Shown piece after piece: positions 52,467-61,356 of a stretch of 64,000 nt of DNA. Under the pieces are notes generated by a model, which did no database searches, was not told the DNA's origin, and saw nothing but the letters and a program-made list of their open reading frames with translations. Origin of the DNA: Methylosarcina fibrata AML-C10 (lineage in GTDB: Bacteria; Pseudomonadota; Gammaproteobacteria; Methylococcales; Methylomonadaceae); NCBI RefSeq assembly GCF_000372865.1, contig NZ_KB889965.1, forward strand, positions 3,331,450 to 3,395,449, in the 5' to 3' direction. A program made the position numbers and the translations under genes. How positions within the stretch are numbered: the stretch's first letter is position 1; each line of letters opens with the position of its first letter.

Positions 52467-53096
52467 TCAGGAAGATTCCGGGAATCTGTAATGCACTTTG
52501 CCGTTATCGTTAACGATGACTTGTCGTTTGACTAGCTCACCGATGATGTTATCTATGGCCTCGCTGGGCAATGTTCTGCCAAAATAGGCATTGATTGCAT
52601 TGCTCAGGGTATCAATCTTTCTTGGTTTGGCATTACCCCGACTGATCAAAAAATCTACGGTCGCCTCTACTCGTTCCGGAAGAGTTTTAACCCCCGAGCC
52701 TTTGAGAATCAAGATGTCATTGATTTGCGCATATTTCTGGACTAATACCTTTTGATCCCGAAGATGCTTGATTACCGTGTCAAAACCTGAATCTTTGGAA
52801 ATAATGTGGAAATAACCGTTAACTTCCTTCTCTATCAGTCGCCCAAGATATAAAACCAAATGAAAATCCAGCGCATTTTTGCCTATGCCGTCCACTCTGA
52901 TGTATTCCGCATTTTTGCCTAATGCCTGCATCGATGCAGCCAGTTCGATAGGAATCTTATTCTGAGTCGCGCCGACAAAAAGCAGAACTCTGAAGGGGTA
53001 TTCCGATACTATTGAAAGAGAAGCGGGCTGAACATTTTCATAGTCAATCAGTATATAGTTCGTTCTTAGCTTCTTTTCGGTTGTGTCCATATTCAT
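52467..53096 (-). CDS. PIN-like domain protein
   Basis: A 209-residue protein. The first 120 residues form a PIN/NYN-type nuclease fold: Asp in YILIDYENVQPAS, then FRVLLFVGATQNKIPIELAA, ALDFHLVLYLGRL with a second Asp and FHIISKDSGFDTVIKHL with the third acidic group. The C-terminal part (SNAINAYFGRTLPSEAID, GELVKRQVIV) looks like a small winged helix. Proteins of this kind are predicted RNases; the target is unknown. It lies 80 bp from an Mrr-like nuclease gene in the same direction. Confidence 0.8.
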   Translation of the reverse strand: MNMDTTEKKLRTNYILIDYENVQPASLSIVSEYPFRVLLFVGATQNKIPIELAASMQALGKNAEYIRVDGIGKNALDFHLVLYLGRLIEKEVNGYFHIISKDSGFDTVIKHLRDQKVLVQKYAQINDILILKGSGVKTLPERVEATVDFLISRGNAKPRKIDTLSNAINAYFGRTLPSEAIDNIIGELVKRQVIVNDNGKVHYRFPESS

Positions 53097-53178
53097 TTTA
53101 AAAATAATTTTTCCGTTAATAGAAGTCGTACATTAAAAAACAAGCCGACCATGGATTATTGATTAACAAGGTACAATT

Positions 53179-53868
53179 TCAGCTTTTTAGAAATTCCTGA
53201 TTTTTAACCTGCATGGTGATTTTGCATCTGGGGTAGTTCACACATCCCCAAAATTCCCCACCGGCATTCTTTCCGGTTTTGGCTTTGCGCTTGACCATTT
53301 TTATATCGCATTTTACACAAGTGGGCACTTTATAATCTCCTGATCGAGCAAGGTTATCCAAGCGTTTCCGCTCGATTTCATCCAGATTGTTTACCAAACT
53401 AATAAATTCATCACTATCGATCAGTAACAGGTTTTTGCCTTCTGCGAATTCAAGAGCTTCTTTACTGAATTCGGATGTGGTTAAGAATATGCCGTGCCGA
53501 ATATTATCGGCCGCCATAATGCCGTATAGCTCGCGTATTAGGCTCACACCGATCGGCTTACTCCAGGATTTGCATTGACCGACCGCAAAAACCTTGCCAC
53601 TGCCGTCGCTGATTTTTATATCAATTCCTCCGTCAGCGCCGGTGCACGTTACGTTCGCCATGCAATTCTTGATTCTCAAATACTCCATCGAAATTTCTTC
53701 AAATCGTTTCCATTCGAGGGACTTCAGAAAAGCCTTGTCCCACTTGGTAGGCAGCTCGGGATTTTTCGTTTCTGAAGTTACTGACGTTGAAGGTCCGGCA
53801 TACCGGCTCGCAATATCGGTTCTACTGTCTCGAATGTTTTTTATTATGCTTTTAATTATGCTCATCAT
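53179..53868 (-). CDS. Mrr-like restriction endonuclease with C-terminal zinc finger
   Basis: A 229-residue protein. Residues about 45-165 form the Mrr_cat fold: WKRFEEISMEYLRIKNC, then GADGGIDIKISD with the catalytic Asp and VFAVGQCKSWSKPIGV with the Q-x-K pair. The C-terminal 45 residues are a topoisomerase-type C4 zinc finger (VPTCVKCDIKMVKR, FWGCVNYPRCK). This fusion is known in type IV-like nucleases that may act on modified DNA. The N-terminal segment may include a short hydrophobic stretch. Target specificity is unknown. Confidence 0.88.
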   Translation of the reverse strand: MMSIIKSIIKNIRDSRTDIASRYAGPSTSVTSETKNPELPTKWDKAFLKSLEWKRFEEISMEYLRIKNCMANVTCTGADGGIDIKISDGSGKVFAVGQCKSWSKPIGVSLIRELYGIMAADNIRHGIFLTTSEFSKEALEFAEGKNLLLIDSDEFISLVNNLDEIERKRLDNLARSGDYKVPTCVKCDIKMVKRKAKTGKNAGGEFWGCVNYPRCKITMQVKNQEFLKS

Positions 53869-54052
53869 CGTTCTCTATCGGCATTCATCTACTGACTTTT
53901 TATAGTCTGGAACCAAAAATAGCACAATTAGTGAAAGTCGGGGCAGGTCCTGCAAAGTCTCCAGGATCATTAATTGCTTGCATGCAAGATCTGACCTTAA
54001 TTTCTGGCCCTCCAATTCCCTGCAGATGTTGGAGAGTTGATTGACTGAGGGA

Positions 54053-54421
54053 TTATCCCTCACGGTCTGAAAACTCCTTTTTGAGTGGCTGAACAAATGC
54101 CAGAACGATAACTGCGCCCCACAGGTAGGAAGCAAGAAATGAGATTGAAAATGCCAGGCCAGACTGAGCGTAAGCTCCGGAGAACGGCCAACAAAACAAT
54201 GAAAGCGCTGTGGCAATGACTGACAGACGAGGAGCCCATGAACGAAACCGGAACAGGCCATAGATACTTACGAACAAAAGAATAACGACGATAATGCCCA
54301 TCACGGCTGAAATCGCTATTCGCGAGGGGAATTCATGAGGTGGTGGAATGAGAGCGGGAGGTCGGCAGTTCCTCCATCCATCGGTTTTAACAACCCATGA
54401 GCGTGGACGCCGAATTTCCAC
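54053..54421 (-). CDS. Small membrane protein, unknown function
   Basis: An open frame of 122 residues with about three hydrophobic segments (ISAVMGIIVVILLFVSIYG, LSVIATALSLFCWPF, AFSISFLASYLWGAVIVLAF). The true start may be downstream of the first ATG because the first 30 residues are Arg/Pro-rich and unlike the rest. No family was recognised. It is alone between the Mrr-like gene and the decayed region that follows. Confidence 0.5.
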   Translation of the reverse strand: MEIRRPRSWVVKTDGWRNCRPPALIPPPHEFPSRIAISAVMGIIVVILLFVSIYGLFRFRSWAPRLSVIATALSLFCWPFSGAYAQSGLAFSISFLASYLWGAVIVLAFVQPLKKEFSDREG

Positions 54422-54533
54422 GCCTCGCTCTCATCCGAAAGTTATCATAGGCCGAGTCATGATTGAAATTAATATCGACTACGCCCAAATCAAACGCGTT
54501 TGCAGCTCATCCTATGAAACTGGGTAAAGCGCC

Positions 54534-54970
54534 ATGAGCGGCGCCGGACTCGAACCGGATCATGCAATCGCTTTCGCGCCTGTAACCGTTCCTATTGGAA
54601 ACTACCGCTCATGGCTATTTGACAAGATAAATCAGAATGGCTACGAGTTCAATCCATCAAAAACCACCAGGCGACCTGACAGTTCAGCAATTGGCCGAAC
54701 TGCAACTGCCGGTCGGCTGGACGCTGGACTGGACTCAGGCAACCTAGCTGGTGACGAGCGGAGCCTATTCGTACATGAATCAAACGCCGATTCAGGCGCG
54801 CGGCTAGCTCAGACCGTATCGAACAATCTGATGACCGACGTCGTCGGCTGCCGAGCGTTGGGTTCGCGCATTCTGGCCGGGCAATACACTCTGCCGATCG
54901 TCAAAAGCCTGACCCTGCCATTGTATGGCGACGGCTTGCCCTATGTGCGGCGGCCATTGGGCCGGCTCCG
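54534..54970 (+). pseudogene. Decayed coding region upstream of the methylase
   Basis: Several short frames look like coding debris. One reads MSGAGLEPDHAIAFAPVT from 54534, one MATSSIHQKPPGDLTVQQ, LAELQLPVGWT from 54637, and one GSRILAGQYTLPIVKSLTL, PLYGDGLPYV at about 54850-54935. The last continues in the next frame as AAAIGPAPVHEES into the methylase if one base is restored near 54945. They may be parts of a phage-like or mobile-element gene set. I do not recognise a family. Confidence 0.45.
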
Positions 54971-55670
54971 GTGCACGAGGAATCGTTCCCAGGCGGCGGT
55001 TATACGCTCTATAAAAACGATTTTCGCGATTTGAAACAACGCATTCTCAGCGCTTCCGTGGACGCGGTGATTACCGATCCGCCTTACGGCTCAGGCGGAT
55101 TTACCGTCAAGGACGTGCTCAAAACGTCAAAAACCAAATATGTCAGTTCCTCGGCCAGTTATCAGACGACTCTGCTGGACATCGACGGCGATTCGCAGCA
55201 TCCCGAAGCCTGGAAGCAGTTGATGCAGGGCGTTTGCTTAGAGGCCAAGAGGGTGTTAAAACCCGGCGGCATTCTGGTGATGTTCATCGATTGGCGCAAC
55301 CTGGCAGCGCTGCAATCGTGTATTCACGCGTCCGGATTGACTCAACGCGGCGTGTCGGTTTGGGATAAAGGGCTTGCGTCTCGACCTATGAAGAACGGTT
55401 TTCGAAACTAGGCGGAATATCTGCTCTGGGCCACCCAGGGAAAAATGCCGTCCACTCATCCGCCTGTGTATTTGCCCGGCGTTTTCAGGCATACGACGAT
55501 GACCAACGGCAAAGTCCATATTACCCAAAAACCTGAATCCCTTATGGCTGAAATAATCCGGATTTGTCCTCCCGGAGGCCTGATCTTCGACCCTTTCATG
55601 GGCAGTGGTACGACCGGAGTGTCAGCCTTAAAATCCGGCCGAAAGTTTATCGGATGCGAGACGGTGGAGC
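54971..55670 (+). pseudogene. Beta-class DNA methyltransferase, 5' part, nonsense codon and IS66 insertion
   Basis: A GTG at 54971 opens VHEESFPGGGYTLYKNDF. The catalytic motif AVITDPPYGSGGF precedes the SAM motif FDPFMGSGTTG, the beta-class order of N6/N4 methylases typical of phages and mobile elements. The frame stops at TAG 55409-55411 (GFRN*AEYLLW, where CAG for Gln is expected) and resumes to motif I. At 55670 IS66 copy B interrupts it within FIGCETVE. The gene is doubly inactivated. The remaining 3' end lies at 59299-59364. Confidence 0.87.
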
Positions 55671-55715
55671 GTAAGCGTCTAGCCGTCCCACATCGTCGGC
55701 TGTTCTGGTTATGAT

Positions 55716-57314
55716 TTAATCCGTGACAGCGAAAGGCAGCAGTTCGTCAATGCGGCTGTTGGGCCAGGTGGGGAGTTTTTCCAGGATATCTTTTAACCAG
55801 GCCGAGGGATCGAGGCCGTTGAGCTTGGCGGTGCCGAGCAAGGTTTGAATGACCGCCGCCCGTTGGCCGGCGCGTTCGGAACCTGCGAACAGCCAGTTCT
55901 TTTTACCCAAGGCAATCGGCCGAATGCTGTTTTCGACAGGGTTGTTGTCGATGGGCAAATCACCGGTTTCGGCGTAACGCCTCAGCGCGTCCCAGCGCTT
56001 CAAGCTGTAATCAATCGCTTTGGCGGTGGCACTGTTGGGCGCGGTGGTCAGTCGGGTCTGTTGCAGCCAATCGTGCAGGCCGACCAGTGCCGGCCGGCTT
56101 TTCTGGACGCGCAAGGCTTGGCGCTCAGCAGGCGTTAGGGCACGACCTTCGGCTTCGATCGCATACAATACGGCGATGCGGCTCAAGGCTTCTTGCGCGA
56201 TCGGACTCTGACTGGCCTGGAACAAGTCGAAGAATTTCCGCCGCGCATGCGCCCAACAGGCCAGTTCAACACACGGTTCGATTAGGCGTTGATCCTCGGG
56301 ATGCGCACGGGCGGCCGCAAACAGGGCTTTGTAGCCGGCGTAGTCATCGACCACGAGGTAGCCTTGCCAATCGCCTAGAAACTGCCCGGCATGCCGGCCG
56401 CTGCGGCCGGCTTGATAATCGAAGACGAGGATCTTCGGCCCCGGTTGCAGGTCATTGCTGCGGTAGGCCCACAGGTAGGCTTTCTTGGTTTTGCCGTTGC
56501 CGGGATCCAGTTGCGGCACTGGCGTCTCATCGGCATGCAGGCAATCGCGTTGCAAGAGGTGCCAGGTCAATCGATCGGACAAAGGCTGCAAGGCCACGCC
56601 GAGGCGCCCGACCCAATCGGCCAAGGTGGAACGGGATAAGGCAACGCCGTCGCGGGCGGCGATTTGCTCCAAGCGATACAGCGGCAGATGGTCCTGGAAT
56701 TTGCTGATCATCACCCAGCTCAACAAGCCGACCGCCGCCATCCCGCCATCGATCACCGCCGGCGGAATCGGCGCCGCCGTCACGGTTTCGCAGCTCCGGC
56801 AAGCGTACTGGGGGCGGATATGTCGGTGCACGAAAAACCGGGCTGGCTCGACATCCAGTTGCTCGGTCACATCTTCGCCGATCTGGATCAAGTCCCGGCC
56901 GCATTGGCCGCAAGTGCAGGATTCGGGTTCATGCCGGTGTTCGATGCGAGGCAAGTGAGACGGTAACGGTTGCCGGCCGGCGCGTAAGCGTTTGGGGCGA
57001 GCGACAGTGTCGCAAGGTTCGTCCTGCAGTTGCTCGACTTCGGCATCGATGGCCGAAATATCCGTGTTCCAGGTTTCCTCGAACACATCCCGCTGCAGCG
57101 GCGCCCAGGCTTCGCTTTGGGTACTGAAACGGATGCGCTTGTAATAGGCCAACTCGTGCGTCAGCGCGGCGATTTTGACGTCTTTGCTCTGAATGGCTTT
57201 GGCATCCCGCTCAGCCTGCTCGATCAGCGCTTGAATCAATGCGGCTACTTCGGTTTTTGCCGAAGGCTCCAGGTTCAACTGATCGAGTTTGGCGAGGGGG
57301 TTCATGGCTGTCAT
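55716..57314 (-). CDS. tnpC: IS66 transposase TnpC, copy B
   Basis: A 532-residue protein identical in sequence to TnpC of copy A, with the zinc finger, DDE core and C-terminal NNPVENSIRPI block intact. In this copy the upstream genes tnpA and tnpB are damaged by the nested IS630, so TnpC may lack both its partners and its normal transcription. It could still be expressed from a promoter in the IS630. Confidence 0.95.
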   Translation of the reverse strand: MTAMNPLAKLDQLNLEPSAKTEVAALIQALIEQAERDAKAIQSKDVKIAALTHELAYYKRIRFSTQSEAWAPLQRDVFEETWNTDISAIDAEVEQLQDEPCDTVARPKRLRAGRQPLPSHLPRIEHRHEPESCTCGQCGRDLIQIGEDVTEQLDVEPARFFVHRHIRPQYACRSCETVTAAPIPPAVIDGGMAAVGLLSWVMISKFQDHLPLYRLEQIAARDGVALSRSTLADWVGRLGVALQPLSDRLTWHLLQRDCLHADETPVPQLDPGNGKTKKAYLWAYRSNDLQPGPKILVFDYQAGRSGRHAGQFLGDWQGYLVVDDYAGYKALFAAARAHPEDQRLIEPCVELACWAHARRKFFDLFQASQSPIAQEALSRIAVLYAIEAEGRALTPAERQALRVQKSRPALVGLHDWLQQTRLTTAPNSATAKAIDYSLKRWDALRRYAETGDLPIDNNPVENSIRPIALGKKNWLFAGSERAGQRAAVIQTLLGTAKLNGLDPSAWLKDILEKLPTWPNSRIDELLPFAVTD

Positions 57315-57379
57315 TATACCGTATGAACCCTCTGAGCGCCTTGATTTTATTGAGTTTCATCGGTTTTTAAAGTTTCACC

Positions 57380-57723
57380 TTACACCCGCCATTCTGCTGA
57401 CGGTTGTGCCGATAGCCGTTGCCAGTCGACGCCGGCGGCTAACCAGTGCCACTGCGCCTGACTGATCGCAAACACCGCTTCATTGGCTTTAGGCCATACA
57501 AAAACCCCCTGGTGCAGACGCCGCTGACAGAGCCAAACCCCATTGCCGTCCCACAGCAACAGGCGTAACCGATTGCCGGCACGGTTGCGGAAGATAAAGG
57601 CCGATCCGGCGCCCGGCGAATGTCCCAGGCTCTCCTGGACGATCGCGGTTAAGCCATCCAGGCCACGGCGCATATCGACCGGCGCCACCGCCAGCCAAAT
57701 CTGCGCCGGACTTGCGATCAGGC
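57380..57723 (-). pseudogene. tnpB: IS66 TnpB, copy B, start codon cut off by IS630
   Basis: The body of the protein (VDMRRGLDGL, FIFRNRAGNRLRLLL, QRLSAQP) is intact. The IS630 insertion at the TA in the third codon separates the ATG and two codons (58937 side) from the rest. The longest remaining frame starts internally at 57688. Confidence 0.9.
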
Positions 57724-57733
57724 TAGTAGTCAG

Positions 57734-58381
57734 TCACGAAGAAACACAAGGATACAGGCGAGCCAGTTTACGTCGTGCCTGTTGCGTCGTAAATCGCCAA
57801 TTGACGGGCGTCGCCTTGGTGTTGCGCGGTAGGATATTGGCTTCGACCTCACGCCGGAGGCTCTCTGTGTCCGGTATCCGCTGTGATAAACACATGTTCG
57901 ACAAGACGGCCAGTTCGATCTCAGCGATGTTTAGCCAACTGCCATGCTTGGGCGTGTAGTGGAACTCCAGCCGTCGCGCCAATTCACGGGCTTGCTCTGC
58001 TGGAAAGGCTTCATACAAAGACGCCATTTTATGGGTATTCAGATTGTCCAGCACCACCCGGATCACCGCCGCGTCCGGATAAAGTTCAGCGATATGCTTC
58101 ATGCTGTGCGCGAATTCGATTTTGGTCCGCCGCGCGGTGATGTCCACCTGCCGAAAACCGCGTTTAGGTTCGCAGATCATCATCAAATCGCAGACGCCTT
58201 TCCGTTCATAGCCGGTGTCATAGCGGGCCGGTTGACCGGGCTCAGGCGGGAGAGGTTGGCGGACTTCCGCAATGAGTTGCTTCGGACTTTCGTCGAAACA
58301 CACAACCGGGCGCAACGGATCGTAGGGTTCTTCATAAAGGTCCAGCACGTCTTCCATCGCCGCGACAAATTCAGCACTCAC
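57734..58381 (-). CDS. IS630 transposase, catalytic DDE frame (OrfB), copy 2
   Basis: 215 residues identical to OrfB of copy 1, with Asp in CFDESPKQL, Asp in VVLDNLNTHK and Glu in IAEIELAVL. Because of the A7 run the frame relation to OrfA is +1 rather than -1, so production of the fusion protein may be weaker in this copy. Confidence 0.87.
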   Translation of the reverse strand: MSAEFVAAMEDVLDLYEEPYDPLRPVVCFDESPKQLIAEVRQPLPPEPGQPARYDTGYERKGVCDLMMICEPKRGFRQVDITARRTKIEFAHSMKHIAELYPDAAVIRVVLDNLNTHKMASLYEAFPAEQARELARRLEFHYTPKHGSWLNIAEIELAVLSNMCLSQRIPDTESLRREVEANILPRNTKATPVNWRFTTQQARRKLARLYPCVSS

Positions 58382-58847
58382 CTCGGGAATGCACCACTCT
58401 TGCTTCTGCCAGGGTTTGAGAGTGTTTTTTTAAAAGCTGACGGATGGTTTCATAGCTGCAACGGTCGGCATACGCTAATTCCACCACTTTGTCCGCCAAC
58501 AACCGCAAGGTCCAGTGATCATGCCCTGTCGGCGCCTCACTACAAGCCAAGGCGATAATATGGGCGGCCTGCTTCTCCGTCAGTTTTGGGGCACGTCCTG
58601 GACGGGGGCGTTCTTTCAGGGCGGCTTCCGGGCCTTCTTCCACACACCGTTGGCGCGTCGTCAACACCATTGATTCCGAGACACCCAAAGCTTGGATAAT
58701 GTCTTTATCCTGAATACCCGCTGCCGCTTTTAATAAAATTCGCGCGCGTGTCAGATGGCGTGCCGCGGCTTTTCCTTTGTTGATCATGGCTTCCAAGCCA
58801 CGCTTTTCGTCTTCAGTCAGATTGACTTTGTATTTAAGAGCTGGCAT
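58371..58847 (-). CDS. IS630 transposase, N-terminal frame (OrfA), copy 2
   Basis: 158 residues with the same HTH region as copy 1. It runs through seven A residues and ends in a different tail (KHSQTLAEARVVHSRGEC), overlapping the nominal OrfB start by 11 bp. It lacks the Met found in copy 1 at IIALACMSEAP (a 3-bp difference). A run of six A would fuse the two frames directly. Confidence 0.85.
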   Translation of the reverse strand: MPALKYKVNLTEDEKRGLEAMINKGKAAARHLTRARILLKAAAGIQDKDIIQALGVSESMVLTTRQRCVEEGPEAALKERPRPGRAPKLTEKQAAHIIALACSEAPTGHDHWTLRLLADKVVELAYADRCSYETIRQLLKKHSQTLAEARVVHSRGEC

Positions 58848-58856
58848 TGCTTGACC

Positions 58857-59222
58857 TCAATCAGTAACCATCAATGCCACTATAGAGTGACTTACAAGCC
58901 CAATATATCCTTTTGATTTAAATTGACTGACTACTAGGCATCGTAACAGCTCTGCCAACCAAACGGCCGAAACGGTCGCGGGCAACTCCAGCCGGTGACC
59001 TTGGCGACACTGCAGCACCAGACGCTCGATGGATGGGGCTGCGTTTTCAACGTGGACCGGGATCAAGGCCAAGGGCGGGACGCCTCGACCCTTGCGGTAA
59101 TCCGATAGTCGTGCCGCAAAGGTACGACTGTTAAGGCTGTGTTGCCGGCAATAAGCCGACTGCTTTAAATCACTGCTTTGCCAAGCTTCGATATGATCGA
59201 GCCATCGTTTCGATAATGCCAT
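58857..59222 (-). pseudogene. tnpA: IS66 TnpA, copy B, last codon replaced by IS630 sequence
   Basis: The first 96 residues equal TnpA of copy A. The final Ala and stop are replaced by a read-through tail from the IS630 end (VVSQFKSKGYIGLVSH...), giving 121 residues. The protein may still fold, but the overlap with tnpB is lost. Confidence 0.85.
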
Positions 59223-59298
59223 GATTCATCCTCGCCAAAAATAACAAGGATGAACTGTCCGGTAGTGCTTGAACAGATGGGACGGCTAGACGCTTACG

Positions 59299-59364
59299 GT
59301 GGAGCAGTATTTTTTATCGGCGAAAAAGAGATGTGAAGAAGCAGTTAAATATTCGCAAAAATAA
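59299..59364 (+). pseudogene. DNA methyltransferase, 3' end after IS66 copy B
   Basis: The frame reads VEQYFLSAKKRCEEAVKYSQ to a stop at 59362. Joined to 55670 through one copy of the GGTGGAGC duplication, it completes FIGCETVEQYF, the normal C-terminal helix of the methylase. This confirms that the IS66 is a simple insertion. Confidence 0.87.
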
Positions 59365-59420
59365 CGACGAAAATAAGCGGCTTGACGGTATGCCTTAGTG
59401 CCAAATATCGCGCAAATTTA

Positions 59421-59669
59421 CAGCATGATCTGCGCCATACCTGGGCAAGCTGGCTTGTTCAGGCCGGAACGCCGCTTCACGCTCTTCAAGAGTTAGGCGG
59501 CTGGGAATCGGTCGAAATGGTCCGCCGTTACGCGCACTTCTCCAGTGACCATCTGGCGGATTACGTTGAGCGCTTATCGGGCCTTCGGGCTGTTTCTGAC
59601 CAAGTAGACGGCTACGATTTGGCTACAGGGAACAATCAAGGGGTGAAGAAAAATAACGCAAGTTATTGA
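59421..59669 (+). pseudogene. Tyrosine recombinase (integrase), C-terminal fragment
   Basis: From QHDLRHTWASWLVQAGTPL to GGWESVEMVRRYAHFSS the sequence carries the catalytic H-x-x-R, the G-W-x-S...M and the nucleophile Tyr of the integrase C-terminus. The N-terminal DNA-binding part and the first catalytic Arg are absent; the preceding codons are unrelated. It ends 5 bp before the tRNA-derived site, where an integrase gene of a tRNA-integrated element would lie. It probably belonged to an older element in the same site. Confidence 0.83.
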
Positions 59670-59674
59670 TTTTA

Positions 59675-59720
59675 TGGAGCCAATGACGGGATTCGAACCC
59701 GTGACCTACTGATTACGAAT
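59675..59720 (-). other. 3' half of a tRNA-Thr(CGU) gene, att site of an integrated element
   Basis: On the minus strand the sequence runs from the anticodon loop (TTCGTAA, anticodon CGU) through the T arm GGGTTCGAATCCC to the end TTGGCTCCA. The 5' half (acceptor, D arm and 5' anticodon stem) is not present next to it. Breaks in the anticodon loop with a retained 3' half are typical of attachment sites used by P4-type integrases. The intact tRNA should lie outside the window at the other end of the element. Confidence 0.83.
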
Positions 59721-59879
59721 TTGAAGGTCTACTATTTCATGCTGATTACCTAACTTTAACAAGTCTTTACAAATCAATATATAAATCCTATCATGGCCTT
59801 AACGGTGCTACACGAAATTTAACGAAATTTGACTGAATGCGTAGCACCAGTGTAGCACAAGAAACGAGGGTATGATATT

Positions 59880-61088
59880 ATGAAAACGCATTTCAACTTC
59901 ACCAAGCCACAGCTTGAAGCACTGCCGACACCACCCGCTGGCGAGCGCATTATCTACCACGACACCCATAAGAACGCTTCTGGTTTACAGCTCAGGCACA
60001 CCGGCACCACCAAAACGTTCTTCATTCAGAAACGAGTGGACGGCAAGCCGGAGCGAGTCACTATCGGCAGATTTCCCGATGTATCGATTGAGAATGCCAG
60101 AAAGGAAGCAACCCGGCTTAGTGCATTGATTGCTCAGAAAATCAACCCTAACAACGACTCCAGAGCATTAAAGACCGAAACCACGCTGCAAGATTTGTTC
60201 GACGAATTTCTGAAACATCGGCGTAATAAAAGAGGCGCGTTTCTGTCGGAGAAAACCAAACGGAGCTATCGTTATGACTTTGGCTTGTATTTGGAGAAAT
60301 GGGGCAAACGCAAACTATCGCAGTTTAAAGATACCGACTTCGGCAAACTCCATGCGGATATCGGAAAGGAGCATCCCACCACCGCCAACCGTGTTATTGC
60401 ATTGGCGTCGAGTCTGTTTGGTTATGCCGCCGAACGGAAGATATTTAAAGGCGCGAATCCGGCGCACGGCATCAAAAAATTCCCGGAGACCAAAAGAGAC
60501 CGGTTTTTACAGTCGGACGAGCTTCCGGCGTTTTTTGAGGCACTGGCGGAAGAACCTAATGATACTCTACGTGATTATTTTCTGCTTGCACTGTTGACCG
60601 GAGCGCGGCGCTCTAATGTCCTGGAGATGCAGTGGAGTCAGATCAATCTGAATCGGGCCGAGTGGCGCATCCCCACCACCAAAAACGGAGAGCCGCAAAC
60701 CGTCACATTGACTTCGGAAGCTATAACCATTCTGCAAACCAGACGGGGATGTGATCCTGTTTGGGTATTTCCTGGAACCGGCGCGACCGGTCATCTTGTC
60801 GAGCCGAAGAAGGCATGGCGGCGGGTTCTGAATCGTGCATGCATTGATGACTTACGCATTCATGACTTACGACGGACGCTAGGCAGTTGGCAAGCGAAAA
60901 CCGGCGCATCGTTGGCCATTGTAGGCAAATCCTTGAATCACAAATCACCGAGCACCACGGCAATCTATGCTCGCTTGGATTTAGACCCTGTGCGGGAATC
61001 AGTCGAACGGGCTACCGGAGCTATACTGGCAGCGGCAGGGTTGAAGCAGCCGGCGGAAGTTGTTCCATTGCAACAAAGCAAAAAATAA
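59880..61088 (+). CDS. P4-type tyrosine integrase
   Basis: A 402-residue integrase. It has the N-terminal DUF4102-like arm-binding domain (GLQLRHTGTTKTFFIQKRVD, VTIGRFPDVSIENARKEA), a core-binding SAM-like domain (TLQDLFDEFLKHRR) and the catalytic domain. The latter has Arg in LLTGARRSNVLEM, H-x-x-R in HDLRRTLGSW, the second His region GKSLNHKSPSTT and Tyr in AIYARLDLD. It starts 160 bp from the tRNA-derived site and points away from it, the usual layout. It is probably the active integrase of the element running to the right edge. Confidence 0.94.
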   Translation: MKTHFNFTKPQLEALPTPPAGERIIYHDTHKNASGLQLRHTGTTKTFFIQKRVDGKPERVTIGRFPDVSIENARKEATRLSALIAQKINPNNDSRALKTETTLQDLFDEFLKHRRNKRGAFLSEKTKRSYRYDFGLYLEKWGKRKLSQFKDTDFGKLHADIGKEHPTTANRVIALASSLFGYAAERKIFKGANPAHGIKKFPETKRDRFLQSDELPAFFEALAEEPNDTLRDYFLLALLTGARRSNVLEMQWSQINLNRAEWRIPTTKNGEPQTVTLTSEAITILQTRRGCDPVWVFPGTGATGHLVEPKKAWRRVLNRACIDDLRIHDLRRTLGSWQAKTGASLAIVGKSLNHKSPSTTAIYARLDLDPVRESVERATGAILAAAGLKQPAEVVPLQQSKK

Positions 61089-61266
61089 GATGCTATAAGA
61101 CAATACATTGTGTTTAATTAAAGTATGAATACAATATATTGTATTTGGCGATAAATATTTACTGCGTTGGCTAAGCAAACCGGCCATAGATCAAATACCT
61201 TCAATTCGGGGTAAAGATACAGAATTTTTTAGCCAAGCTTTATAGCTCCAACATAAGGAAGAATCG

Positions 61267-61356
61267 ATGACCATAACAAAAAGCAAAACGCATGAAGAAT
61301 CGATCGACGCAGAAGCTTTGGAGTTACTAAAGTTATATTTAGATAAAGACTCCAAT
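61267..61356 (+). pseudogene. Element cargo gene, 5' end, split by an IS4-family element
   Basis: The 30 codons from MTITKSKTHEESIDAE to LYLDKDSN form the start of a gene interrupted at GACTCCAAT by the IS at 61357-62673. The frame joins perfectly to 62683 after removing the IS and one 9-bp duplication. GGAAG upstream may act as ribosome site. The rest of the gene is at 62674-63465. Confidence 0.8.

Larger units (their letters stand above)
57726..58934 (-). mobile_element. IS630-family insertion sequence, copy 2, nested in IS66 (1209 bp)
   Basis: The same inverted ends as copy 1 are flanked by TA (57724-57725 and 58935-58936). The empty site is visible in IS66 copy A as CAGGCTAGGCATC, here split as CAGGCTA...TAGGCATC. 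It differs from copy 1 by one fewer base in the homopolymer (7 versus 8) and by lacking the CAT at the position matching about 2489-2491. Confidence 0.97.
55671..59297 (-). mobile_element. IS66-family insertion sequence, copy B, carrying a nested IS630
   Basis: It has the same 20-bp ends as copy A and an exact 8-bp target duplication GGTGGAGC (55663-55670 and 59298-59305). The length is 3627 bp. Subtracting the nested IS630 and one TA (1211 bp) gives 2416 bp, exactly the length of copy A. It splits the DNA methylase gene. Confidence 0.97.

Noticed and set aside
59675-59720. A complete tRNA-Thr gene
   Set aside because: The sequence beyond 59720 cannot form the D arm or acceptor strand, so only the 3' half from the anticodon loop is present.
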